Shown one piece after another: positions 30,976 to 42,008 of a stretch of DNA of 64,000 bases. Origin of the DNA: Durusdinium trenchii. Its lineage: Eukaryota > Sar > Dinophyceae > Suessiales > Symbiodiniaceae. The notes beneath the pieces were generated by a model. That model had not been told where the DNA came from. It saw only the letters and a list, made by a program, of their open reading frames with translations, and did not search any database. Numbering within the stretch: the stretch's first letter is position 1; the number at the start of each line of letters is the position of its first letter. Both the position numbers and the translations under genes were made by a program. Where the stretch lies: assembly GCA_963970005.1 (NCBI GenBank), contig CAXAMN010003102.1, forward strand, positions 49,625 through 113,624. The letters run 5' to 3'.

Positions 30976-31294
30976 GCAATTTGGGGGAAGTTTTCTCGGA
31001 TGTCGCTGCACCTTGCGGTTTGGCACGGCCTTGGTGGAAACTGCGCTTAGGCGGCTCTGTGCTATTGGCGGGAAGGAAGCATGCGTGTGTACACGCTGCG
31101 TGTCGCTGGTGAGCGGTATGGTTGGCGGTGTCGCGTCACATGGCTGCATCTAGTTTATGGTACACCGTTCGGCGAAATTACGACCGTGATGACCGTGGTG
31201 TTGCCATATGGTGTGACGCAGCCTCGGTGGCAAGTTCATCTGCCCGGCTCCATGCCAGTGGGGCATGGATTCATGCGCGCAGACGTGGCATGTC

Positions 31295-31445
31295 GCCGGC
31301 GAAAGAGTGTCCCACAAGAGGCAAGAGAGTGCACTACAAGAGCGCCCACGAGGGTGCCCCACACGAGCGTGCCACAAGAGCGCACCAAAAGAGTGCCCTA
31401 CAAGAGTGTCCCGCGAGAGGGTCCGACAAGAGTGTCCCACCAAGT
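31295..31445 (+). repeat. 12-bp-class tandem repeat (ACAAGAGTGCCC)
   Basis: About twelve degenerate copies of CACAAGAGTGYCC or CACGAGxGTGCC. Long frames across it on both strands are by-products. Confidence 0.8.
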
Positions 31446-31653
31446 TGTCAAACAATGTTTGGCCAATGCTTGGCTTTGTTTTTCGAGTGCGTGTGCGCAT
31501 TCGGGTTTGTGGGTTCCATGTTGTTCACTTGTGACAGGTTCAAACTCCTGAAAAGCCACCTTTTCATGCACCTTCTCAAGCATGGCAGGAACGCGCGGAA
31601 TTTGTGGCACTAAGATTATATTGAAGTATACATATAAAGCTTTGTTCTTGCAG

Positions 31654-31710
31654 GACGAACCAGCAGAGGACGCTTGCGAGAATGCAGATTCGTGGAAGGA
31701 GTGTGGTGAG
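31654..31710 (+). CDS. Candidate 19-residue exon
   Basis: Bounded by TTGCAG before and GTACCG after, it reads DEPAEDACENADSWKECGE. Acidic, with two Cys; no family recognised. It is short enough to be chance. Confidence 0.2.
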
Positions 31711-31859
31711 GTACCGCCCTCAGTTTCTGGTGTGCTTGTATGTGTGCGCGCGAAGTTTTACGCAAAAATTAAGAGGGTTTCCCGAGTTGTGTATACTACC
31801 CATGTTGCGGTTAATCAGAACATTGTAAAGTGATAAGCATATAGATAATAACGTCAAAA

Positions 31860-32937
31860 GTTGTACATTATAGGGAATAAGACAAAGGGAGTGTTACTCA
31901 AACTCAGGTGTGTTTTTGCGTGTGCCTTTTTGGGACGTGTTTTTATTGATTCTTGTTGGTCAAAAACAATTGAAATATTTTAGAAAAACAACCTGCATCC
32001 TTTAAACCAAAACCTGCGATTGGCATGCTGAGAACAGGGAGATTCTAACGAACAAGGAAGGGATTCAGACGCATTGTCAAGTCTGGTTTGCCGCTGCCCT
32101 TTTCTAAAGTGAAAATGCACCCCAAAGTGAGGCCTGGTGATTCTGCTGTAGGGCACTTGCTGGCCCAGAAGCCACGTGCCTCTAATTTCCATAGAATCAG
32201 ACGCAAAGCAAACTCAATTTTAATTTCAACGCGTGGATGCACAATAAGTGCACGTTGACTACGCAAAGAATAGAATATATTTGGACACCCTCAGTCTGGC
32301 TGCCAAAGGTTATCGGAAGGGCAGACATTCATGTTCAAGACCAATAGATTTGACGAAGCCTGACATGGTCAGGTTGCAAAGCTTCAGAACAAAGCAATGG
32401 GTGCTTTGGGGAGGCCAAGCAGGTTTTATGGCCACTGTTTATGGCCACAGGAACGATCACTTGAAGCAGCTTCAAAAAGTTATTTATAAGGTCAAAAGAA
32501 GCAAGACGCAAAGCGCACAAACAAGCAGCATAAATTGATATAACATTGTTGTTGAATGGAAAACTTGTGCAACATTAATGAAATGATTTTGACATTCACC
32601 TTTACCCACGTGACAGAATGGAGATTCAGGGCATTCTGCAACATATCGTGTACACTTTGACTCTTGGCACATGTAGACATCGCGCAAGGCAGCGCCGGAT
32701 CAATTTGCAAAATTCTGCCTGTAGAACACTGAGGCAGAGTTTACTTTGAGATACCTTGAGTACTATACAGTACACCTTTTGTCAGCTTGCCGAAGTTTCA
32801 CCCCAGTACGCGCTCGATAGTCAGACGGATCCAAAGCATCTGGAAAGCATCCACACAGGTGGATTCCCAGAAGTAAATCAACCCAGCGTTGCAACCCAAC
32901 AAGGTTGTGGATTCTAAGGCCTCAATATATCATAATC
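31860..32937. other. No recognisable gene
   Basis: An unassigned 96-codon frame runs from 32248 to 32538 (+) with a basic C-terminus and no motif. Otherwise featureless up to the outer end of element B. Confidence 0.35.
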
Positions 32938-33081
32938 TGTTGACTCCACCAGCAACAACCAAACAGAGCCAACCGTCACCAACAAAGAGACCCTCTTTCA
33001 TCCACACATACGGAAATCCCGCGCTCCACCCTTGATCTTGGAGGGACAGCAATCACAACCAGTCAACGAGAGGTTCATTTC
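32938..33081 (-). repeat. 3' LTR of element B
   Basis: Starts TGTTGACTCCACC and shares ACATACGGAAATCCCGCGCT with the other LTR. The inner end is short of the expected AACA, and no purine tract is seen beside it. Confidence 0.8.
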
Positions 33082-33108
33082 TTGACTGGAATTTAGGGAT
33101 GTCTGAGT

Positions 33109-33711
33109 TCACTGCCACGTGTATGAGGAGTTCAGACAAAGAAGAACTGACTGGGTTGAATCCTGATTCTTCAAGCGCTTCTTACTCTTTTGAGCTGACT
33201 CAAGAAGGGTGCTCTCAGCCGCAAGAGTATATCGTCCTTCAGTCAAGACACTGATGATCAGACTCTGTATGGTGATGTGTTTAGTTAGGCCGTCCGCTAA
33301 ATTGCGAGGGCCTGGGATCCATCGCAAGCGCGCATGTCGACCTTCCGTGCCTTCCCTCAGTTGACTCTTAAAGGTATCTCTGAGAGCTGCAAGATCAAGA
33401 GCAAGAATCATATCTCGAGGAAGGCCTCTCTCTGCCGAGATGTGAACGTACACACTTCGACAGTCAGTTGCAGCCAACAAGGGAACTTTCAGAGTGCATT
33501 TCTCCCACTGACGAAAATTGAAAGCAGGATCCGTGAGTTCACAGAAACAAGCCCGCAAGAATTCTCCGCGCTCAACTGCCTTGCAAAGACCCATGGACTC
33601 GGTGGCTATGGACGATCTCGCCACTCTTTTCAACCGATGAGACAACCAAAACATGCAAGTTGCGGAGACGTTCTTCTCCAAGATCTCTGGTGTTGAAATC
33701 AGCAAAATCAA
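33109..33711 (-). pseudogene. Element B RNase H domain
   Basis: The strings SHRLKRVARSSIATESMGLC, LLAATDCRSVYVHIS and RLRWIPGPRNLADGLTKH are in the order typical of the copia RNase H: the second and third acidic residues (ATES and ATDCRS) and the conserved ADGLTK near the end of pol. The first acidic residue (ISDTSPA region) is in the preceding frame near 33745. The frame runs openly for 200 codons to a stop by the LTR. It would degrade the RNA of the RNA/DNA hybrid. Confidence 0.75.
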
Positions 33712-35023
33712 CCTCCTTGTGATCCTTGTCGAGGCATCTTTGCTGGACTAGTATCGCTGATGGTGACAATTACTGCTCTACTCAACTCTATACCTGGGAT
33801 CAGGATCTCATACTTATATTGCTGAGCTCTCTTCACCAAAACGTTGGCATGTTTCACTGTACCGGAAGTGGCTTCTGACAAGCTCTGTTGAAGCCAGCTA
33901 ACTTCGAAGCTAAGGTCAGGACGTGTTGACTTTGCTAACCAACATGAAGCTCCAGCTGTTCTTCTGCGATCTTGGCGAGTAGTCTCTGACACTGGTTCAT
34001 GTTCGCTGTTCAATTGCTGTTTCGAAATGAGAACTCCTGGTATTTTGTCAGCATGATCAGGGTTGGAGATTTTCACAGAAAAGTCGTCCAATTGCTTCAC
34101 ATCCGTTTCCTAAACGACAATTTGCCTTTCATACGTGTGATCACAGCTTCAAAGGTCACTGTCCCCGCGATAATGATGTCGTCTACGTGAACAGCTAGCA
34201 CCCCCATCAATTCTGTTTTGTTTCCTTCATTGTCTCTTGCCCAGTACATGAAGACACATTGACTGTCATCTCTTCCAGCCCAAGGTCTAACAAGAGTGCC
34301 CTCAGCTGTCGCCACCGCAAGCGGGGAGCATTGGCTAGGCCGTACACCATTTCGAACAAATCGTCAGGACCAACTCCGTCCAATCCTTCTTTTGACGGTC
34401 TCAGGTACAATGCTCCGATAGTCATAGACACCTGACAGCCTGACAGAAAGGCTGTTGAAATATCTCCAGCTTGAAGCCCCCACTGGCTCCCACTTGTAAC
34501 TTGCGCCAGGAGAAAAACAAGATTCACTCCCATGGAATCAGCAGTGGGTGCGTCTGTTCGGAGCAATTCGATGTCAGGGTCTAGATGACCTCCACCATAC
34601 TAATCGGGACTTAGCAATGAGTGTTTCACCTGAAGCATCTTCGTTGGTCAGGATGAACCGAGTGGGCAAAAGTCGAGACTTTGCAATGTTCCTGGCATCC
34701 TTACCTCTAAGAACTCGTACTGCTCCGAGATCGAGGTTGAAGAGTGCCAATTGTTCTGGAGTCATTTCACTTACTTTCCATTCTCGATATTTCTTCTTCT
34801 TGCTGTCAGGCAACTGATCTCGACTCAACGGTTCATCCACGCCAGCAAGAAAAACTAGTTGTTTGTGTCTGCAGTTGCAACGAGAACAGTGGTGAGCAGT
34901 CCAAACTAGTTTTGCAGCAGAGTGTTCACAATTGTTTCCCTTAAAGTGCTGTTCCAAATGCTGCAAGTACAATGCTTCAGCAACAAACACATCTTTCGTC
35001 TTGAGGGGGTCGTTTCCTGGCAA
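33708..35023 (-). pseudogene. Element B reverse transcriptase domain (RVT_2), frameshifted
   Basis: Order on the - strand: SRLLPTRFILTNEDASGETL (about 34640), LRTDAPTADSMGVNLVFLL, QAGDISTAFLSGCQVSMTI (first catalytic Asp, near 34470), EMVYGLANAPRLRWRQLRAL, then LAVHVDDIIIAGTVTFEAV near 34185 (HVDD where YVDD is usual), SKSTRPDLSFEVSWLQQ near 33900, and KHANVLVKRAQQYKY. Frame changes occur near 34570, 34310 and 34100. The upstream part (35023-34830) includes a Cys/His cluster (TAHHCSRCNCRHK). The domain is complete in outline but interrupted. Confidence 0.8.
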
Positions 35024-35683
35024 GAGAGCGACTGAACTTACTGGAATGGCTCGCTTTCTGAGCTCCTACCGCACCTCTAAATTTGCTTCTTTCTTTCAAA
35101 CGGTCTTTCCAATGAGGTATGGGAGCATAAGGAACGTCATAGCTCGGCGTTTCCAAATAAGGGCCGTCAGTTTGAGGAGTGGGGAATGGAAGGATGATCG
35201 TAATCTTCCTCACATGACATGTCTAAATAAGAACTAGGTCCAACATGTGTCCTGGAAGTCTGTTCAGGGAGTGACGGATCTATTTCCAGCTCCTGAGACA
35301 CTTCTTTGGCTGGTCCCTCAAGTCCTGCACTCTGCTCTAAGGGCTCAACAGTTGGATCTAAATGTTCTGACGATAGAGCCATTTCAGAATCTGAGGAACT
35401 CTAAGGCTGGTGCTAAGGTCAAGACAGGTTCTCCAGTTTCGTGCATGTCTTCGGCGCGATTTAAGGCTGCTTGGTACTACATTCTTCTGTCGTAACCTCT
35501 TGTCCGGGTTCAAGTGGAGTCTGGTTCTGATCTAGGGTCGGAGCCGCTGTACCTGTCAAGTCAACGTAGCCACGGTTCTTGGACCCTTGTCCTGATAACT
35601 CTTTCAAATGTTCATCCAAATGCTCCTGAACTATTGATTGTCCGATGACAAAACACTGTCACTGGCATGTCTGCAGTGAACAA

Positions 35684-36250
35684 TCATCTGTCTCCAAGCG
35701 GGGAACAGGGAACAGGCTGAATCACCCCATGTTCCAGCAGCTTGTCTTCCCAACGCTTGAATACAAAAAGCCCCATGACAGTCTTTTGGCATCCACTGTC
35801 AATGATTCCGAGGGCTTCCGGACAAAGGCACGAGCTTGAATCTGACGTCAGCGCTTCCGTCAGCCACACCTGATCAGCAATTGCGACCATGTTCGCGGCA
35901 AAGGCTTTCTTGGCCGCTGCCTGCGTCTCCTGATACTTCGGGCGCACAGGATCTTTCTTCCAGCGCCCTTGAGCTCCGCATGCTCTACAGGTGCTTGTTG
36001 CCTTTGCCTGATCCAACTCTTGCTGGCGTTCTTCGGAAGACTGACCTTGTGGATGCTTGCTCTTGAAGAAGCCTCTTGACTTGAACTTTCCTTTCTGCTG
36101 AGATTTGGCAGTGCGATAGGCAGCATAGACATCAATGCCTTTTCGCTCAGCTGCTCTCACTACCTGCATCGCCTCAAGGACTTCGTCAGGGGCAGTGTGC
36201 AGTTCGGCCTTTTCGTCGTCATCTCCTTCTAAACTACTGTCATCTTCAGA
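35684..36250 (-). pseudogene. Element B zinc knuckle and protease start
   Basis: CRACGAQGRWKKDPVRP (about 35940-35990) aligns with the knuckle of element A (CAVCGARGHWKGDPKCP), but its His and last Cys are both Arg, so zinc cannot be held normally. It is followed by LGIIDSGCQKTVMGLFVFKR near 35800, the aspartic protease active site (D-S-G). The protease then runs out: only about 40 residues follow before a stop, so most of the enzyme is missing or frame-shifted into 35400-35680. Confidence 0.7.
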
Positions 36251-36299
36251 TTCTTCAGAATCCGGCTCATCACCCTAGGAAGGGAGGCTAACATGGCAT

Positions 36300-37223
36300 G
36301 TCGGGTGTTCCCTTCAGTCTGATGGATTGAGCCCGACCGTCGATCGTAGACAGCATTCAATCCAATCCGCTGACTTGGGAACAAGCGCTTGAGAGCATAG
36401 GCTATGTCCCGGGGGTCGATCTTCTGAACAGTGGATGGCAGAACGAATTCTCTTCAACTGTCAGTCCAGCACGCCTCAACAACATCCATGAGAAAAACTT
36501 GTCGCTCGCGAACATGTCGTCATCTTCATCTTCTAACTCTCTTCGAGCCTCTTTCAACCGTCGCATGTACCTGGACATCGACTCTCCATGAGCTCGACGG
36601 CGCTGCGCAAACTCTTCGGTTACTTCGTCAAGACGGTCTTCTTGAAGCCCTAGGTACTCATCACCCAGGGTGTCTAAAAGCAACTCCTCCCTTGTCTTTC
36701 AACCGTCTTGCGCTCATGTTCTTGGCGATTTCGAGGGCCTCACCTGACAGATGTAACTGTAAGGCCAAGCCGGTACCATCTTTGCCAACGATTTTGGTGT
36801 ACCGTTTGACTGCTCTGCGGTACTCCTTGTAGTGCTTCTGTACACCATCAAAGGAGGGAATCTTCACATTGCGACTGTGGTCAGATCGCTTCTTGGCTTT
36901 CGTCTTCTTCTTCTTCTTCCTTTTGTCTTCCGAGCTACTGCTGTCACTGCTCTTGGAACTCGAAGATGAGCTTGAGGAGGAAGATTCTTGTTTGAACGAG
37001 AACGGGAGGCCTCATCTAAGGGAGGCTCTGTGGTGCGCTTCTTCTTCTTCTTCTTCTTCTTCTTCTTCTTCTTCTTCTTCGTTTCCACTGGTTCTGCTTC
37101 CAATGGCTTCTCTGTGGCCACTCCCTTTTCCGTTGCTGTGCCACCGTGCTGCATGGTCACTGTGCCACACAGATTCTCCTCTATCCGATCTCGCCTCGTG
37201 AGAGGTGGGAGTCTGTGCAACAT
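36300..37223 (-). pseudogene. Element B gag
   Basis: The N-terminus begins at the ATG on 37223 (MLHRLPPLTRRDRIEENL). A lysine run follows, coded by about 14 TTC/GAA units at 37042-37082. Next comes the core KIPSFDGVQKHYKEYRRAVK and ALQLHLSGEALEIAKNMSAR (36867-36680), then DTLGDEYLGLQEDRLDEVTE and SMSRYMRRLKEARRELEDED. The strings are those of dinoflagellate copia gag. Two frame changes (near 36864 and 36670) interrupt it. Confidence 0.75.
37042..37082 (-). repeat. GAA/TTC microsatellite coding poly-lysine in gag B
   Basis: An uninterrupted TTC run on the + strand; in the gag frame on the - strand it gives a lysine tract. Confidence 0.9.
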
Positions 37224-37388
37224 CGATGGACTGGCGGGAACCGGAACCAGCTCTCAGCTTTCGACATGCTCAATCAACGCGCTCGCACCGACGGCCGATG
37301 GACAAAAGTGGGCTCAACGTCAGCCTTCAAAGACAAACCCCAAAACCGCTCTTCTCACACGGATGGCACGACGACCGATCCGAGTGAG

Positions 37389-37406
37389 CCAGAGCTCCGC
37401 TACCGA
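37389..37406 (-). other. Primer binding site of element B
   Basis: Read on the - strand directly after the LTR end GTCAACA, the sequence is TCGGTAGCGGAGCTCTGG. GGTAGCGGAGC is identical to the site in element A, supporting a shared initiator-Met-type primer. Confidence 0.65.
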
Positions 37407-37556
37407 TGTTGACTTTACCGGGGGCAACCAAACAGAGCCAACCGTAGCCAACGAAGAGACCCTCTTTCATCCACACATACGGAAATCCCGCGCTCCACCC
37501 TTGATGCTTGGAGGGACAGCAATCACAACCAGTCAATGGAGAGGTTCATTTCAACA
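37407..37556 (-). repeat. 5' LTR of element B
   Basis: A 150-base repeat, TGTTGACTTTACC to TTCATTTCAACA on the + strand, with 6-base terminal inversion. The partner is 32938-33081. Confidence 0.85.
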
Positions 37557-37809
37557 TAATATATAGCGTTTACTTCGGGAGAAGTGACCGCTTGCTAAAT
37601 CAATCCCTTGTATTTTGATTGTCCCTGGCACAGCCACCCTCCAAGTATCGGAAAACTGTTTCCGTCACACCCGGGGAGCTTGTGAGATAAAGTCGAGTGA
37701 CGAGGGGGACACAATTCCTGGTGGTGACAAAACAAGACGACTCTTGACAATAAGTCGCCATACATGATTGAAGAGTTTAATAAGTGATGTGAGATTCCGT
37801 GCTTTGCAG

Positions 37810-39041
37810 GTTGCTTTGCCACTCAATTTGGCCACTGCTGAAGATGTGATGGCGCTACTGCGGCTTCATTTGAGACTGCTTGTACCCTAGACGGAGAGTG
37901 TTGAGGGATGAGACTGCCGAAAGCAAAGATTCGGAACAGCCCAGGCCATTCGATACATGGGTTTCTGTGTTTTATATTGGTCCACCACGAGAAGGAGGTG
38001 CAGGCGTCTTGCCATGTTTGCCGGTCTGACACGGTGCTTGAAAAAGGTCATTGTACCATAGGGTTTCTACCATATAGGCGCAAGCACGCTACAAGGGGCT
38101 CCTGGCCTTACTACTAAGAACAAGAAACTACTAGCAACAAAGGGCATCGCTACTAGGAGCAAGGGTGACGATTTGCAGTTGTCCTTCATGTTTTTCCGGA
38201 CATGCCGGGACATTATGGTAGGTCCAAGATCTGTCACACTGCTTCGTGGAGAGCGTCCTGGTGAAGGCAATACTACAGTGCTTTTCCTTAGAACTCTTTT
38301 CAATATGTTTTGGTATGGACCTTGAAGTATGCGCTGGCTGAGGCGATGCTATCGTATTTGTCAAAGCCAAATGCGGAGCTCAAGTGACAAGCTGAGAGTG
38401 GTGGGATTGCCAGCACCACCAGATGTAGAATATGGAGTCAAGTGGATCCATGATTTGCGGCCAGGTTGTTTGTCAAGAACCTTCGGAAGCGACCCAGCAA
38501 GCTGGTGAGACAACCCCGCGCATTCCTAGAGGATGTTCATGTCAACATTTATTTTGACGACAATGCTAGACCTGAGTTTGCCCTTTTGCCAATGCACATG
38601 CTCTACGGCATGAAAAGCGCATCAAATGATTTGTACCACTGATTGTTCCTTTGGTGAGTTCTCCTGTTTTCTGTGCTTTGCAAGTGTCCCTTAGTACGAG
38701 AAGCAGTTTCATCAAAAGCATCCGTCTATGCCTGGTGCCTCAAACGGTTTGTAGAAAGAGAGTTTGTGATAGTTTATGGCACAGGACGCGAGGCCGAAAA
38801 CACATACGGAGCCTTTAAAGGGCCTCCGTGCTGTGGTATGGTCATATTCAGATTCAAGTTCAATAAGGATGCTGTGTCAAGAAGTCCGGTGAAACTCAGG
38901 CAAAATCAGACTGGCACGTCTCACGCTTGCCTTGCAGTTTATAAATAATGCACAAGCTGTGCACGGGCCAGCTGTGGAAGGACACTTCAAAAGAGGATGA
39001 TGATAGAGACCCCGACATAATCGTCGTAGAACACCAAGCAT
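37810..39041 (+). pseudogene. Unrecognised protein readable in alternating frames
   Basis: Continuous protein-like text runs for about 1.2 kb but changes frame about every 100-250 bases: VALPLNLATAEDVMALLRLH (37810), QPRPFDTWVSVFYIGPPREG (about 37938), DDLQLSFMFFRTCRDIMVGP (about 38170), LKYALAEAMLSYLSKPNAEL (38322), DKLRVVGLPAPPDVEYGVKW (38393), LFVKNLRKRPSKLVRQPRAF then VHVNIYFDDNARPEF (38468-38580), ASVYAWCLKRFVEREFVIVY (38709), LARLTLALQFINNAQAVHGP (38911) and DRDPDIIVVEHQA with a stop at 39039-39041. There are essentially no gaps between pieces, so introns are unlikely and decay by small indels is the simpler reading. I do not recognise the family. It begins 250 bases from element B, on the opposite strand. 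Confidence 0.5.
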
Positions 39042-39044
39042 GAT

Positions 39045-41990
39045 TATATAACGCCACCAATCACGCCGCTCACCAGCAACACCCGCACTACACCTGCAGG
39101 TTTCTCGTTACCCAACAGAACGGAGCCACACAAACGGACTCTCCCTACACCTCGCCAAACTGCATGGCGCAGAGACATCACCAATGTAATGACTGGTACA
39201 CGTTACTCTAAACTCTAAACACACGGAAAACTCAGTTCTCATCCCACGGATCCTTGAAGCTACTCCGCACATCTTTGTGCTCGAAGTTGCTACTTCTCGG
39301 TACACAGTTCACAGAATCATACAGAATCTACTTCATGCAGAATAGTGCGCAAGCACTATGTATTCACATGTCAAAGGTGGCAGTTCTGAGCCCGACGCTC
39401 CTAGAAGCTATTCCGCGAACGACGACATTTCTGCCGAGACCATAGCTCCTAGCCCCCCGTGTTGAAGCTGTGGAGATTGAAAAACACAACATCCGGAATC
39501 CGGAAGAGTAGGAAAACACTTGTGGAGTGACTTTACATCAAAGAGAATGAGATGCTCGAGTTCTTTTCTCAAACCAGGGCCACAACTCATTTGTGACACT
39601 GTCATCAGTTTCCAACGAGATGTTGGAGCTTTTGCTGGCCTTGTCCGAGATGAAGACTTCTAAGACACACATTTCATGCGAGATATCCTACAACGCAGCA
39701 ATTTTGCAAGACATCTGAAGGTGGAAGATGTGAAAGTAACAGAAGAATCAGAAGAGCTGACCAAAGCAAAGCAGAAATAGAAGGGTGTATAAAGAGCGGA
39801 AGAGGAAGTCTCTCCCGTGCTCAGATCGTCAACTTCCATTTTTAGAGGGAGGTGTTCAAATTGCTTCCTTTGCATGTCATGCATGTCTAACTCCACCCAT
39901 GTGTTCATTGACCTTCTTTCTGACTCTACTCTGCTGTACTGTCCTGTGCTTTTCTCCTCGTGACATTTCTAAATGGCCGTAACACGGAAGTGTCCCATTT
40001 CTCTTCTAAATATATACATAAACTATAATAAACGTTGGTTTGACAAAGTTCTAAGTTCTGTGTCTGTGCGTCTTTTTGAATCGGAACATGTACACAGTGT
40101 AAGCCTCATCAAAACCTATACCCTATACAATCAAACTGTGCCAGCGTGCAAACAGCCGTGACGAATTGGATCTTGAAGGCTGAGACATTTGAGAGAAGAA
40201 ATTGTGAACATATTTGGTCAAAGATGTATTTCTTGCGCCGCTAGTTCTTCATAGTTGGCTTCGGGCCTTCGGGTGCAAGCGGCACAAGAGGTTCGTTCGC
40301 AGAACTAAGGGGATTCATTTTCGTTCGCACTCGCTCACACTCGAACTGCTTGGGAATAAATCAAGATCATATAGAAGTATATAAGTTTATAATATATATA
40401 TATGTACATTATTGAATTGTACATTTAAGTCAGTTTCTATCAGTAAGCATCCGGCGTCACAAAAAGCTAGAAAGCGATTGACCAGATCCATGATGACATC
40501 CTGAAGAATATATATAGATTAGTACAAGGATATGTTAAGGGACTATGCATAGAAATTACATGTAATTAGTGGAACTTCAGTGTGGACTTTGGCTTGGGAA
40601 CTGCAGGAATTTCAGAATTCCATATTGTCGTGAATTTTCATGTCATATGCTGGTGATCATTTGATGTTCCCTTCATTGCCTCATTTGAGCCAGACTTGCT
40701 ACTTAAAACGACGACTGGCGCATTCGATTATTTGAGATATTGGAATCTGAGAGGAGAATTTTGTAAAGATCTGACAAACGATGGTTCCAAGGACATTAAT
40801 AGCATATTTTCCACCAAAGGGCAGAAGCAAGTGCATAGTGGTTGAATGTGTTGTGTCGCACAGTGGTTTTGCGGCGGTGGATTGCTGTCACTCTTGCTGG
40901 CTTGAGTAGTGGCTTGTCGTCATTTTGATGATAATCTGATAAACACGGTTTGTGCTGACATGTGCTGACCCACGGAGATGTGTGGTAATTAATTTGTCGA
41001 GATCTATATATGGTGTAGTTTGCGGATCTTCAGGCAGCACAGCGGCAACCTGACAACGATTGCAGTGCAGAATGAAGTACTTAAACTTAATGTAAGGTAA
41101 TCACAAGTGGTTTTGTTCCGTGCGAGATTTCCACCGACAATGCCAAGACCAGGAAGGGGGGCTCACCAGTGTGTTGGTTGCCTTTTGAACCGCTCAAGTT
41201 CTTTTTCTGGGCAAGCTTCGTTTTTGGCGGTTTTTTGTGCACACAGCTGCTGGCTCTGACGTATTTGTCCATATGTGCGGTGGCCTGTGCGGAAGTTACT
41301 GTATGTCATATACTTTAGCATACCGTACAGGATATACTCCGACAGAGTGTGGAAGGGCTATGAGCCGGCATTGAAGATTCAAGTCATACGTTTGTGTTTC
41401 TGCCTCTGCCGCATGCAACATATTGGTTCCTGCTTCACAACCAGTACATCCAGCTAATTCTGTTTTGGTTTGATGCCTTCCACAAAATGTTTCACTTCAG
41501 CTGGTGAGGAGCGTGACGGGCTTTTCGCACAACGAAGTGGGGCTTCGTGGGGTTTCAATCTCAGTCACCTAATAACACCTATGACACCTGTGGGATGTTG
41601 GTTGCTGTTTTTGGCCTTTGAACGTGATTGTTGCTGGATGTTGCCGGCGATATTTGATGATTCTTGGACCCCTCTTTTCAGCTCACTGAGTCTCGCACCT
41701 TTTGGCCCTTAGCATTTTTGCCATTTGCGCTACGTACTAGTGGCTAGCAAATTTTAATATACAAATTGTATAAAGTACTACTGTAGTATTTTTGCTGAGG
41801 CTTGGATTGGGAAACACAACTGGTCGGTGAAGGTGAAAAGCTGCCGCCCCGTCCAATGGCATCACCAACATGTTTATTGAAAGAGATTAAAGAGAGCATG
41901 GAGAGATATGGGAGACAAAGTGGCACTTCGGCTGTCAGATGTGAAAACAACATGTGTCTTGATGACTGATTATGTGACTTGTGATCCTTT
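39045..41990. other. Mostly unassigned; one weak coding-like patch
   Basis: Around 39600-39778 both LSSVSNEMLELLLALSEMKT and, in another frame, FARHLKVEDVKVTEESEELT read like protein, but neither has a family match I recognise. TA runs lie near 40395. The rest to 41990 shows no supported feature. Confidence 0.3.
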
Positions 41991-42008
41991 GTGCTTTAAG
42001 TCTTCCAG

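Larger units (their letters stand above)
32938..37556 (-). mobile_element. Copia-like LTR retroelement B (no integrase)
   Basis: Direct repeats at 32938-33081 and 37407-37556 bound a minus-strand polyprotein: gag, knuckle, protease, RT and RNase H. The LTR begins TGTTGA and, in the right copy, ends TCAACA, the usual TG...CA with a 6-base inversion. TAAT flanks both outer ends, so TAATC/TAATA may be an imperfect 5-bp duplication. Between protease (ends about 35684) and RT (starts about 35023) there are only about 660 bases of linker, too few for an integrase, so this copy is non-autonomous. The LTRs differ at roughly one position in fifteen. Confidence 0.85.

Noticed and set aside
30434..30979. 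Minus-strand frame of about 180 codons
   Set aside because: It spans two tandem repeats and gives Cys/Ser/Arg-rich text with no conserved features.
31440..31560. Possible tRNA T-arm (GGTTCAAACTCC)
   Set aside because: No acceptor, D or anticodon stems can be placed around it.
36869..37201. Plus-strand Leu/Ser-rich frames opposite gag B
   Set aside because: Shadows of the gag frame and its GAA microsatellite; the minus-strand gag explains the region.
39590..39778. Possible motor-protein-like fragment
   Set aside because: Two different frames look equally protein-like and no diagnostic motif such as a nucleotide-binding loop is present.
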